In this document: positions 1-4,528 of the stretch, in pieces
Layout of the letters: the number at the start of each line of letters is the position of its first letter
Position numbering within the stretch: the stretch's first letter is position 1
DNA from: Clostridiales bacterium
GTDB lineage: Bacteria > Bacillota_B > Dehalobacteriia > UBA4068
NCBI GenBank assembly: GCA_009782975.1
Contig: WRIA01000064.1
Location: forward strand, 1 to 5,250
Reading direction: 5' to 3'
DNA: 5,250 bases
Position numbers and translations under genes: made by a program
The notes under the pieces: generated by a model
Database searches by the model: none
Seen by the model: only the letters and a program-made list of their open reading frames with translations
What the model was told of the DNA's origin: nothing

Positions 1-449
1 TAGGTGTGCGCGCCGAAGTAATCCCGCTGGGCCTGCAAAAGGTTCGCCGGCAGACGTGCACAGCGATAGCCGTCATAGTAGGCCAGCGCGCTGGTGAACG
101 CGGGCACGGGGATGCCGCCGGTCATCGCCGCGGCGCACACCCTGCGCCAGCCCCCCTGCGCATCGGCCAAAGCCTGCGTGAAGAACGGGTCCAGCATCAG
201 GTTGTCCAGATCGGGAGCCCTGTCGAAGGCCTCCTTGATATTGCCCAAAAAGGTGGAGCGGATGATGCAGCCGCCGCGCCACAGCATGGCGATGCCGCCG
301 AAATCCAGGTCCCAGCCGTAGGCTCCCGCAGCGGCACGCAGCAGGGCATAGCCCTGGGCGTAGGAGATGATCTTCGAGGCGAACAGCGCCTGGCGGATAT
401 CCTCGATGAACGCCGCCTTATCGCCCTCGAATTTGCCGGAAGGCCCTGT
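1..449 (-). CDS. gnd: 6-phosphogluconate dehydrogenase (decarboxylating), internal fragment
   Basis: Enzyme of the oxidative pentose phosphate pathway that oxidises 6-phosphogluconate to ribulose 5-phosphate and CO2 with NAD(P)+. About 149 codons are readable without a stop, starting [11 protein letters not shown]. Family signatures visible in order are [71 protein letters not shown] and, at the window edge, QRDYFGAHT. The Arg and His of RDYFGAH correspond to the substrate phosphate-binding residues of the all-helical C-terminal domain. The Rossmann domain with the catalytic Lys is absent because the homology stops at about 436-449, where a hydrogenase gene on the other strand begins. The extreme C-terminus lies beyond base 1. 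All nine Ile codons are ATC, unlike the genes to the right. The family call is very secure. The gene is incomplete at both ends, and its linkage to the rest of the window is doubtful. Confidence 0.93.
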
Positions 450-450
450 A
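433..450. other. Junction between gnd fragment and hydrogenase fragment
   Basis: Minus-strand 6-phosphogluconate dehydrogenase homology and plus-strand hydrogenase large-subunit homology both stop or start here with no intergenic DNA, and both genes lack their N-terminal parts. Bases 436-449 (CCGGAAGGCCCTGT) read plausibly as P-E-G-P-V in the hydrogenase and, on the opposite strand, as T-G-P-S-G in the dehydrogenase, so the exact breakpoint is hidden in a short region that fits both. Read past 449, the gnd frame no longer resembles the enzyme. Ile codon choice flips from all ATC to mostly ATA across the point. This fits a chimeric assembly or amplification join, or an illegitimate recombination. 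Confidence 0.75.
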
Positions 451-696
451 AACCTGGGCAATAAGCTGCATAAAATACCGGAGGGGGAATTTACCTCCCT
501 GGTAGAGGCCCCGCGTGGCCAGGTTATATACAAACTGGTAACGGACGGCGGCCCCAACAATTACCGCCTTAGCATACATGTGCCCACCTTTAAAAACGCG
601 CCCACAGTGCCGGTGATGCTTAAAAACAACAGCATAGCCGACGCCGGGCTTATTATAGCAAGTATAGACCCTTGCTTTTCCTGCCTGGATCGCTGA
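436..696 (+). CDS. Group 4 [NiFe] hydrogenase large (catalytic) subunit, C-terminal fragment
   Basis: Catalytic subunit of a membrane-bound, energy-converting (Ech/Mbh-type) hydrogenase, related to the NuoD subunit of complex I. The visible 86 residues contain [18 protein letters not shown] (PxGE...VEAPRGE-like), [19 protein letters not shown] and the end motif [13 protein letters not shown]. Both cysteines of DPCxxC, which bind the NiFe centre, are present; this separates it from NuoD, which lacks them. The protein stops two residues after the second cysteine, with no C-terminal peptide left to remove. Everything upstream, including the N-terminal CxxC, is missing because of the junction at about 436-449; an in-frame ATG at 367 belongs to the antisense of gnd and is not a real start. 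The stop TGA directly abuts the hypA ATG. The Mrp-type genes downstream favour an Mbh-like hydrogenase over a simple Ech. Family is secure; the exact subgroup is inferred. Confidence 0.88.
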   Translation, partial: PEGPVNLGNKLHKIPEGEFTSLVEAPRGQVIYKLVTDGGPNNYRLSIHVPTFKNAPTVPVMLKNNSIADAGLIIASIDPCFSCLDR

Positions 697-1038
697 ATGC
701 ACGAACTGGCCCTTACCCAAAGCATACTGGATATTGCCCTGGCAGAGGCCGCCAAACACCGGGCGGCAAGGGTGCTGGAAATATGCATAAAGGCAGGCGC
801 CCTGGCCGGTGTGCTGCCGGAGTTGATACAGGAATACTTTAATATAGTAAGCGCGGGCACGGCGGCGGAAGGTGCGCTGCTTACCGTAGAAAAACTGCCG
901 GCCGTTATAACCTGCCTGGATTGCGGGGCCGAAAACGAGACGCAAGGCTTTATCTTTACCTGCCCTGTTTGTAACAGCAACAATATTAAACTGCTTAAGG
1001 GCCGGGAATTTTATGTTTACAGCCTGGAAGCGGAATGA
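697..1038 (+). CDS. hypA: Hydrogenase maturation nickel metallochaperone HypA
   Basis: Zinc-containing nickel chaperone that works with HypB to load Ni into the hydrogenase large subunit in the cytoplasm. The 113-residue product has the usual family length and starts M-H-E-L-A, where the N-terminus and His2 form the Ni site. The zinc domain has two CxxC pairs at C73/C76 (TCLDCG) and C89/C92 (TCPVCN). The start ATG at 697 directly follows the TGA of the hydrogenase gene, and no clear Shine-Dalgarno sequence is seen in front of it, so translation is probably coupled to the hydrogenase subunit. The stop TGA (1036-1038) is followed closely by hypB. Its location next to the large subunit suggests a dedicated maturation pair for this enzyme. 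Confidence 0.96.
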   Translation: MHELALTQSILDIALAEAAKHRAARVLEICIKAGALAGVLPELIQEYFNIVSAGTAAEGALLTVEKLPAVITCLDCGAENETQGFIFTCPVCNSNNIKLLKGREFYVYSLEAE

Positions 1039-1043
1039 TTTGC

Positions 1044-1049
1044 GGAGGT
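1044..1049 (+). promoter_or_regulatory. Ribosome binding site deciding the hypB start
   Basis: GGAGGT lies downstream of the possible ATG at 1035 and 12 bases before the ATG at 1062. It can serve only the second, giving a protein that begins MEIKVV as HypB proteins commonly do. The spacing is somewhat longer than ideal. Confidence 0.6.
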
Positions 1050-1061
1050 TTACAGACCCGG

Positions 1062-1721
1062 ATGGAAATAAAAGTAGTGCGGCAAATAATGGAATGGAAC
1101 GAGGATTGCAGCGGGGAGATAAAATCGCTGCTTAAGGACAACCGTATCTTTATGGTCAATGTTATGGGTTCGCCCGGTGCGGGCAAGACCAGCCTTACCA
1201 TAGAGCTGGCCGCGCATCTGGCCGCTGCGGGCTATAGAGTGGGCGTTATAGAAGGGGATGTGGCGGGGCAGATAGACGCGCGCCGCATAGCCGCCCTGGG
1301 GCTGCCCGTGGTGCAGCTGAATACCGAGGGAGCCTGCCATATAGAGGCCATGTCCGTAAAGCATATATTGCCGTATTTCGATTTAAATGAAACGGATGTG
1401 CTGATAGTGGAAAATATCGGCAACCTTGTTTGCCCCGCGGAATTCAATATTGGGGAGGATCTGCGTCTGGCCCTGTTAAGCGTCCCGGAAGGGGATGACA
1501 AGGTGGAAAAATATCCGCTTATGTTCTCCGTGGCGGACGCTCTTATTTTGCATAAATTTGATATGAAGCCACATTTTGATTTCGACGACGAAAAAGTGGA
1601 GGCCCAGGCCAAAGCCATCAACCGGGATATCGGCGTGTTCCGTGTTTCCGTGCCGCAAAAAGCCGGCCTTGCGGAACTGGCCGAATGGCTTTTAAATAAG
1701 ATAGCTGCCAAATTGCAGTAA
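1062..1721 (+). CDS. hypB: Hydrogenase nickel incorporation GTPase HypB
   Basis: SIMIBI-class GTPase that, with HypA, transfers Ni2+ to the hydrogenase precursor. The 219-residue protein (from ATG 1062) shows MEIKVVRQIMEWNE at the N-terminus, the P-loop GSPGAGKT at residues 36-43, EGDVAGQIDARRI at 64-76, the G-domain metal-site residues C92-H93 (EGACHIEA) and C124 (ENIGNLVCP), and a C-terminal SVPQKAGLAELAEWL helix. The N-terminal CxxCGC high-affinity Ni motif and the His-rich stretch of some HypB proteins are absent. The G4 guanine-recognition motif, normally (N/T)KxD, reads HKFD at 164-167. An upstream ATG at 1035 overlaps the hypA stop but lies ahead of the ribosome binding site and would add nine atypical residues, so 1062 is preferred. 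It is followed by a 57-base T-rich gap before mrpE. Confidence 0.95.
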   Translation: MEIKVVRQIMEWNEDCSGEIKSLLKDNRIFMVNVMGSPGAGKTSLTIELAAHLAAAGYRVGVIEGDVAGQIDARRIAALGLPVVQLNTEGACHIEAMSVKHILPYFDLNETDVLIVENIGNLVCPAEFNIGEDLRLALLSVPEGDDKVEKYPLMFSVADALILHKFDMKPHFDFDDEKVEAQAKAINRDIGVFRVSVPQKAGLAELAEWLLNKIAAKLQ

Positions 1722-1778
1722 GCCTTCTTTTATCTTTTCTTTTTTCGGTATTCAGACTTTTGTTATGGGGGTGTTTTC
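1722..1778 (+). other. Short pyrimidine-rich gap between hypB and mrpE
   Basis: Fifty-seven bases rich in T and C with no convincing hairpin, so no intrinsic terminator is seen. A G-rich stretch at 1767-1771 (GGGGG) is the only candidate ribosome binding site for the TTG start of mrpE. No good -35/-10 pair was found, so hypAB and the antiporter genes are probably one transcript. Confidence 0.4.
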
Positions 1779-2300
1779 TTGCCTAAAACCAATTTCGCCT
1801 CGCTTGTCTCCACCTTTATGCTGTGCTTTGGCTTTTGGCTGCTTATAACCTGGTCGCTTGCGCCCCAGGAAATGATAGCCGGCGCGGTGATAAGCCTGGC
1901 CGCCGCCTGGTTTTGCGGCCGCTTCTTTATCCATGCCAAGCCCTTTTACCTGTTCAACCCCACAAAGCTTTTGGCCCTGAAATTCTATTGCCTGGTAACA
2001 TTCCCCGTGGAATTATTTAAGGCAAACTGGGATATGGCCAAACGGGCCCTTTCCCCAAACCTTAACATAAACCCCGGCATAGTAAAGGTACCGTCGGAGC
2101 TTCAATCGGAATACGCCCTTTCCATGCTGGCCAATTCCATCACCCTTACACCGGGTACTATCACCATGGATATAGCAGAGCAGGAAGGCAAAAACTATTA
2201 CTACATCCATTGGATAGACGTATCTGAAACGGAAAGGGAAAAGGCCGGGGATTCCATAAAAGGCGCTTTGGAAAGCGGGATAAGGAGGATATGGCGGTGA
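1779..2300 (+). CDS. mrpE: Mrp/Mbh-type cation antiporter subunit E (MnhE/MbhA family)
   Basis: Small membrane subunit of multisubunit Na+(K+)/H+ antiporters and of Mbh-type hydrogenases. The 173-residue product has hydrophobic segments at about 10-28 and 30-50, a third less clear one near 65-82 (LALKFYCLVTFPVELFKANW), then a soluble C-terminal domain. The family hallmark LANSITLTPGTITMDI lies at 117-132, with the Thr-Pro pair (T124-P125) that matches functionally important residues reported for MrpE. The start is TTG at 1779, preceded by a G-run; no ATG or GTG occurs in frame nearby, and the next in-frame ATG (residue 14) would cut into the first membrane segment. The end overlaps mrpF by four bases (GTGA). 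It leads the antiporter block, the position of mbhA in archaeal Mbh operons. Confidence 0.93.
   Translation: MPKTNFASLVSTFMLCFGFWLLITWSLAPQEMIAGAVISLAAAWFCGRFFIHAKPFYLFNPTKLLALKFYCLVTFPVELFKANWDMAKRALSPNLNINPGIVKVPSELQSEYALSMLANSITLTPGTITMDIAEQEGKNYYYIHWIDVSETEREKAGDSIKGALESGIRRIWR
2283..2288 (+). promoter_or_regulatory. Ribosome binding site deciding the mrpF start
   Basis: A perfect AGGAGG sits only two bases before the ATG at 2291 but eight bases before the GTG at 2297. The spacing supports GTG 2297, which also forms a GTGA overlap with the mrpE stop, as the true start. Confidence 0.7.
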
Positions 2301-2551
2301 GCGAATTTATTTATGCCGGCATCATATGTATAGTGCTGGCGCTGGCTTTGATGATACGCGTCTATAAAGGCCCTACCGCAGCGGATCGTGCCGTGGCGGC
2401 GGAGGAGATAGATACCATGGCGGTATGCGCGTTGATACTCTTCGCGCTGGTCAGCGGGCGCAGCATCTTTTTGGATATCGCCATAGTCGTGGCGCTCCTG
2501 GGCTTTATAGGCCTGGTGTTCATATCAAAATATCTGGAGGGTAGCCTATGA
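2297..2551 (+). CDS. mrpF: Mrp/Mbh-type cation antiporter subunit F (MnhF/MbhB family)
   Basis: Small integral membrane subunit of the Mrp antiporter module. The 84-residue product has three hydrophobic segments: about 5-22 (YAGIICIVLALALMI), 38-56 and 57-78. Between the first two is the family signature RVYKGPTAADRAVAAEEIDT at 21-40, ending in Asp39, which appears to match the conserved Asp shown to matter in MrpF of Bacillus. The usual form is GPTxxDRVVALDxxxT, so the EE before IDT is a local variation. The start is taken as GTG 2297 because of ribosome binding site spacing; ATG 2291 would add only two residues. It overlaps mrpE by four bases at the front and mrpG by four bases at the end. 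Confidence 0.93.
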   Translation: MSEFIYAGIICIVLALALMIRVYKGPTAADRAVAAEEIDTMAVCALILFALVSGRSIFLDIAIVVALLGFIGLVFISKYLEGSL

Positions 2552-2901
2552 GCATAGCGGTGCGGATAATCGTAGATGTACTGCTGGCCTGCGGCATTTT
2601 TTTCGCCTTTGCCGGCACGGTGGGCATACTGCGTATGCCGGATACCTTTAGCCGTATGCAATCCAGCACCAATATCGCCACCCTGGGGCTTTTGGGCATA
2701 GTGGTCGGCGCGCTGGTTTACGCCATCTGTACCGGCCAGGCGGTAATGGCGGTAAAAATAGGTATTATAGGCGCGTTCGGCATAATAACCAACCCTGTGG
2801 GCAGCCACGCTATCTGCCGCGCGGCTTACCGTGCCGGGGTAAGGCCAAAAAACGCGCTTGTATGCGACGATTATGGGAGGGATAATCCTCATGGCGACTA
2901 A
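2548..2901 (+). CDS. mrpG: Mrp/Mbh-type cation antiporter subunit G (MnhG/MbhC family)
   Basis: Three-helix membrane subunit of the antiporter module. The 117-residue product has hydrophobic segments at about 6-27, 43-62 and 65-81. Hallmarks are GTVGILRMPDTFSRMQSSTN at 23-42 (the family RxPDxxxRxH/Q region) and IITNPVGSHAICRAAYRAG at 79-97, including the conserved Pro83. The start ATG 2548 follows GGAGGG at 2536-2541 with six bases of spacing and forms an ATGA overlap with the mrpF stop. The soluble tail (NALVCDDYGRDNPHGD) is encoded in DNA that also holds the next gene's ribosome binding site and start, an 11-base overlap. Confidence 0.94.
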   Translation: MSIAVRIIVDVLLACGIFFAFAGTVGILRMPDTFSRMQSSTNIATLGLLGIVVGALVYAICTGQAVMAVKIGIIGAFGIITNPVGSHAICRAAYRAGVRPKNALVCDDYGRDNPHGD

Positions 2902-3160
2902 CGGCATATTTATATTGAACAGCCTGATAATAGGTGGCATCATAGTTTCGGCGCTTATGGCCGTAAGCTTTGACGACCTGCTGGCCTCCGTCATTGCCCT
3001 GGGCGCGACCGGGGTTTTGGTGGCACTGGCCTTTCTTATACTGCAAGCGCCGGACGTGGCCTTGGCCGAAGCGGCGGTTGGCGCGGTGCTTTCCACCACC
3101 ATTTTTGTAATAGCGCTGCGCAGGATCGGTATGTGGCGCAAGGAGGGGGAACAAAAATGA
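2891..3160 (+). CDS. DUF4040 membrane subunit, MbhD-like (equivalent to part of MrpA C-terminus)
   Basis: Small membrane protein corresponding to a segment of the C-terminal region of MrpA, encoded separately as mbhD in Mbh-type hydrogenases. The 89-residue product has three hydrophobic segments at about 7-25, 30-51 and 58-77 and the family signature LQAPDVALAEAAVGAVLST at 51-69, which contains the conserved acidic residues of the predicted ion path. ATG 2891 is preferred because GGGAGGG at 2875-2881 lies nine bases upstream; an earlier in-frame ATG at 2858 would begin deep inside mrpG and lacks such a site. It overlaps mrpG by 11 bases and the next gene by four. It is sometimes labelled hydrogenase subunit B or MnhB N-terminal domain in databases. 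Confidence 0.88.
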   Translation: MATNGIFILNSLIIGGIIVSALMAVSFDDLLASVIALGATGVLVALAFLILQAPDVALAEAAVGAVLSTTIFVIALRRIGMWRKEGEQK

Positions 3161-3516
3161 AGCGATTTTGCACCTACCTGTCTTTGCTGGTGTTTTTGCT
3201 GGCCGGTATTTACGGCGTTACCCACATGGCTTTGCAGCCGCCCACCTATGAAGGCTCCGGCCTGGATGTAGAGGCACTGCTTGAACAGCCGGAAAAATAC
3301 GATACAACGGATGCGGACGGAGCGGCCGCCATCATCGTGGAGGAGACCTTAAGCCGTACCGGCGCGGTAAACGCGGTAACCGCGGTGGTATTCGATTTTC
3401 GCAGTTACGACACCATGGGGGAAGCCTTTATCCTTTTTACCGCCATTTCCGGTTGCCTGGTGATGTTGAGAAGGACCGCAAAGAAGGAGGAGGGCGCTGA
3501 TGGAGCGGGACATTAA
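3157..3516 (+). CDS. MbhE-like membrane subunit (equivalent to distal MrpA C-terminus)
   Basis: Membrane subunit corresponding to the last part of MrpA, encoded as a separate gene as in Mbh hydrogenases. The 119-residue product starts with a hydrophobic helix (7-25, CTYLSLLVFLLAGIYGVTH). It then has a hydrophilic, acidic loop at about 30-65, and a second membrane segment near 88-104, introduced by the signature NAVTAVVFDFRSYDTMGEA at 72-90. It ends in a charged tail (RRTAKKEEGADGAGH). ATG 3157 is chosen because AGGAGGGGG at 3141-3149 lies seven bases upstream and it forms an ATGA overlap with the preceding stop; the upstream in-frame ATG at 3133 precedes this site. The last 17 bases overlap mrpB. 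Annotation pipelines may call it MnhB or MbhE; the order here favours MbhE. Confidence 0.85.
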   Translation: MKRFCTYLSLLVFLLAGIYGVTHMALQPPTYEGSGLDVEALLEQPEKYDTTDADGAAAIIVEETLSRTGAVNAVTAVVFDFRSYDTMGEAFILFTAISGCLVMLRRTAKKEEGADGAGH

Positions 3517-3955
3517 AGTAAAAAATATCGTGCTTAAATGCGCGGCGGATATCTTTACCCCACCGGCGCTGATATTCGGCTTTGCGGTGATACTGCACGG
3601 GCAGTTAAGCCCCGGCGGCGGCTTTCAGGGCGGCGTTATTGTTGCCTCCGCCGTTTTGCTGCTGTTTATAGGGTACGGCTACCGCGTTACCGCCGGAGCC
3701 TTGAACGCCGACGCGCTGAAAAAGAACGAAGCCTTCGGCGCAAGCTGTTATATAGCCCTGGCGCTGGTGGGTCTTTTATCCGGGGCGGAGTTTTGCGGCA
3801 ATGTTGTAAGCAAAGGGCATTTGGGTAATCTTATCAGCAGCGGAACCATTATGTATATGAATTACGCGGTAGGCTACAAGGTGCTTACCGGCGTGGGCTG
3901 CCTGTTGCTTATCTTAATGAGCCTGCTGGCGCCGGCAGGGGAGAATGATCAATAG
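3500..3955 (+). CDS. mrpB: Mrp/Mbh-type cation antiporter subunit B (MnhB/MbhF family)
   Basis: Four-helix membrane subunit of the antiporter module. The 151-residue product has hydrophobic segments at about 20-34, 44-62, 82-98 and 122-145. The family hallmark HGQLSPGGGFQGGVIVAS lies at 33-50, with Pro38 and the GGGFQGG loop, and GTIMYMNYAVGYKVLTGVG lies at 115-133 (typical GTxxxxNxxVGxKV). The start ATG 3500 follows AAGGAGG (3484-3490) with nine bases of spacing and overlaps the MbhE-like gene by 17 bases. It ends with TAG at 3953-3955. Unlike all other antiporter genes here, it does not overlap its successor: a 222-base repeat-bearing spacer separates it from mrpC. Confidence 0.95.
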   Translation: MERDIKVKNIVLKCAADIFTPPALIFGFAVILHGQLSPGGGFQGGVIVASAVLLLFIGYGYRVTAGALNADALKKNEAFGASCYIALALVGLLSGAEFCGNVVSKGHLGNLISSGTIMYMNYAVGYKVLTGVGCLLLILMSLLAPAGENDQ

Positions 3956-3956
3956 T

Positions 3957-3991
3957 TATCAGCTATCAGCGGTCAGTTTTCAGTTAGCAAT
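3957..3991 (+). repeat. Seven-base-period array, TATCAGC type
   Basis: Two exact copies of TATCAGC (3957-3963 and 3964-3970) are followed in strict 7-base register by GGTCAGT, TTTCAGT and a decayed TAGCAAT. It begins one base after the mrpB stop. Similar short heptamer runs are known as low-complexity intergenic repeats in several bacterial groups; which class this belongs to cannot be told from the window. Confidence 0.7.
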
Positions 3992-3996
3992 TCAAA

Positions 3997-4101
3997 CTAT
4001 TTTATTAAATGTTTAACTTCCTAAACAAAATATTCGCGTTCCTAAACAAAATGTTTGCGTTCCTAAACAAAATGTTTGCGTTCCTAAATATTATTATATG
4101 T
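3997..4101 (+). repeat. 21-base tandem repeat, three full and two degenerate copies
   Basis: Copies at 4018-4038, 4039-4059 and 4060-4080 each begin TTCCTAAACAAAAT; the second and third are identical and the first differs at three positions near its end. A fourth copy (4081-4101) keeps only TTCCTAAA, and a degenerate copy in register upstream (3997-4017) keeps AAATGTTT. Copies two and three contain AAACAAAATGTTT (4044-4056 and 4065-4077), an inverted repeat with 5-base arms around AAA. The period is two DNA helical turns, so repeated sites face the same side of the helix. Confidence 0.9.
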
Positions 4102-4114
4102 CTTTGATAGCGGA

Positions 4115-4120
4115 TATAAT
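4115..4120 (+). promoter_or_regulatory. Possible -10 promoter element ahead of mrpC
   Basis: A perfect TATAAT lies about 58 bases before the mrpC start and just after the tandem repeat. No good -35 hexamer is found at 16-18 bases spacing (the best are AT-only sequences near 4091-4097), and no extended -10 TG is present, so a promoter is possible but unproven in this AT-rich stretch. Confidence 0.3.
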
Positions 4121-4131
4121 TATGTATTTGA

Positions 4132-4159
4132 TTGTTCATCGTTAATTGTTAATCGACTT
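4132..4159 (+). repeat. Seven-base-period array, TTGTTAA type
   Basis: Four units in strict 7-base register: TTGTTCA (4132-4138), TCGTTAA (4139-4145), TTGTTAA (4146-4152) and the decayed TCGACTT (4153-4159). Its period equals that of the left-hand array but the unit differs. It ends just before the mrpC ribosome binding site. Confidence 0.6.
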
Positions 4160-4177
4160 TAAGCGGGGTGGGAAATT

Positions 4178-4528
4178 TTGATCGTTACAAATTACATTTG
4201 CTGCGTGATACTGTTGACACTGGGGCTTTACACCATACTGGTAAAGCGCAACATCCTTAAAACCGTTATAGGCTTGTGCCTGCTGGATTACGGGGTAAAT
4301 TTGCTGATAGTAAGCATAGGCTATAATCCGGGGGGCACCGCGCCCATCTTTACCGCCGGGGAGCTGGTTTCCGGGGCTTTCTTCGTGGATCCCATACCCC
4401 AGGCGCTTACGCTTACCTCCATCGTTATAGGCGCTTGCGTTATGGCAATGGCTTTAGCCATAGTCATCAAGCTGCATTCCCAGTATCATACGCTTGACCC
4501 ACAGGAGATAAGGAGGTTGAGAGGATGA
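4178..4528 (+). CDS. mrpC: Mrp/Mbh-type cation antiporter subunit C (MnhC/MbhG family, NuoK-like)
   Basis: Three-helix membrane subunit homologous to complex I NuoK. The 116-residue product has hydrophobic segments at about 5-22, 27-47 and 78-98. Signatures are RNILKTVIGLCLLDYGVNLL at 24-43 and DPIPQALTLTSIVIG at 71-85, including Gln75, which appears to match a functionally important MrpC residue. It ends with a charged tail (DPQEIRRLRG). The start is TTG at 4178, the first start codon after GGGGTGGG (4165-4172), and gives the expected N-terminus MIVTNYICC. It overlaps mrpD by four bases. It lies downstream of the repeat-bearing spacer and may have some transcription of its own. Confidence 0.94.
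   Translation: MIVTNYICCVILLTLGLYTILVKRNILKTVIGLCLLDYGVNLLIVSIGYNPGGTAPIFTAGELVSGAFFVDPIPQALTLTSIVIGACVMAMALAIVIKLHSQYHTLDPQEIRRLRG

Larger units (their letters stand above)
3956..4177 (+). other. AT-rich repeat-bearing spacer inside the antiporter operon
   Basis: This is the only real gap among the antiporter genes. It contains no credible ORF. From left to right it holds a TATCAGC heptamer array, a 21-base tandem repeat, a TATAAT box and a TTGTTAA heptamer array, then the mrpC ribosome binding site (GGGGTGGG, 4165-4172). Base composition is far more AT-rich than the flanking coding DNA. The left array tail TTAGCAATTCA (3984-3994) and the reverse complement of 4142-4152 (TTAACAATTAA) match at 9 of 11 bases, a weak inverted relationship. 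No intrinsic terminator hairpin with a T-run was seen. Confidence 0.8.

Noticed and set aside
367..435. ATG at 367 as the start of a short complete gene ending at 696
   Set aside because: Residues before about 433 are antisense gnd; only the part from PEGPV onward is hydrogenase-like. The ORF is a chimera, not a gene with a true start.
6..464. A 152-codon plus-strand ORF at the left end
   Set aside because: It is the exact codon-by-codon antisense of the 6-phosphogluconate dehydrogenase fragment; its product is Arg/Gly/Ala-rich with no recognisable fold.
436..696. NuoD-type complex I subunit instead of a hydrogenase
   Set aside because: The DPCFSC cysteine pair is a Ni-ligand motif absent in NuoD, and hypA/hypB follow directly.
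418..945. Minus-strand ORF spanning the gnd/hydrogenase junction and hypA
   Set aside because: It is a shadow of hydrogenase and hypA coding DNA; the gnd protein is in a different minus frame and the product has no domain signature.
3133..3156. Upstream ATG (3133) as the start of the MbhE-like gene
   Set aside because: It lies before the AGGAGGGGG site and adds eight residues not expected ahead of the first membrane helix; ATG 3157 has proper spacing and an ATGA overlap.
2362..3225. A 287-codon minus-strand ORF across mrpF, mrpG and the MbhD-like gene
   Set aside because: It is antisense to three well-supported overlapping genes, has low-complexity composition and no family features.
3956..4000. 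Intrinsic terminator after mrpB
   Set aside because: The heptamer run is direct, not inverted; no stable GC stem followed by a T-tract was found.
4018..4080. 21-base tandem repeats as a CRISPR array
   Set aside because: The copies are directly adjacent with no spacers, and no cas genes are present.
4104..4120. TTGATA (4104-4109) as the -35 for the TATAAT at 4115-4120
   Set aside because: Only five bases separate the hexamers, far from the required 16-18.
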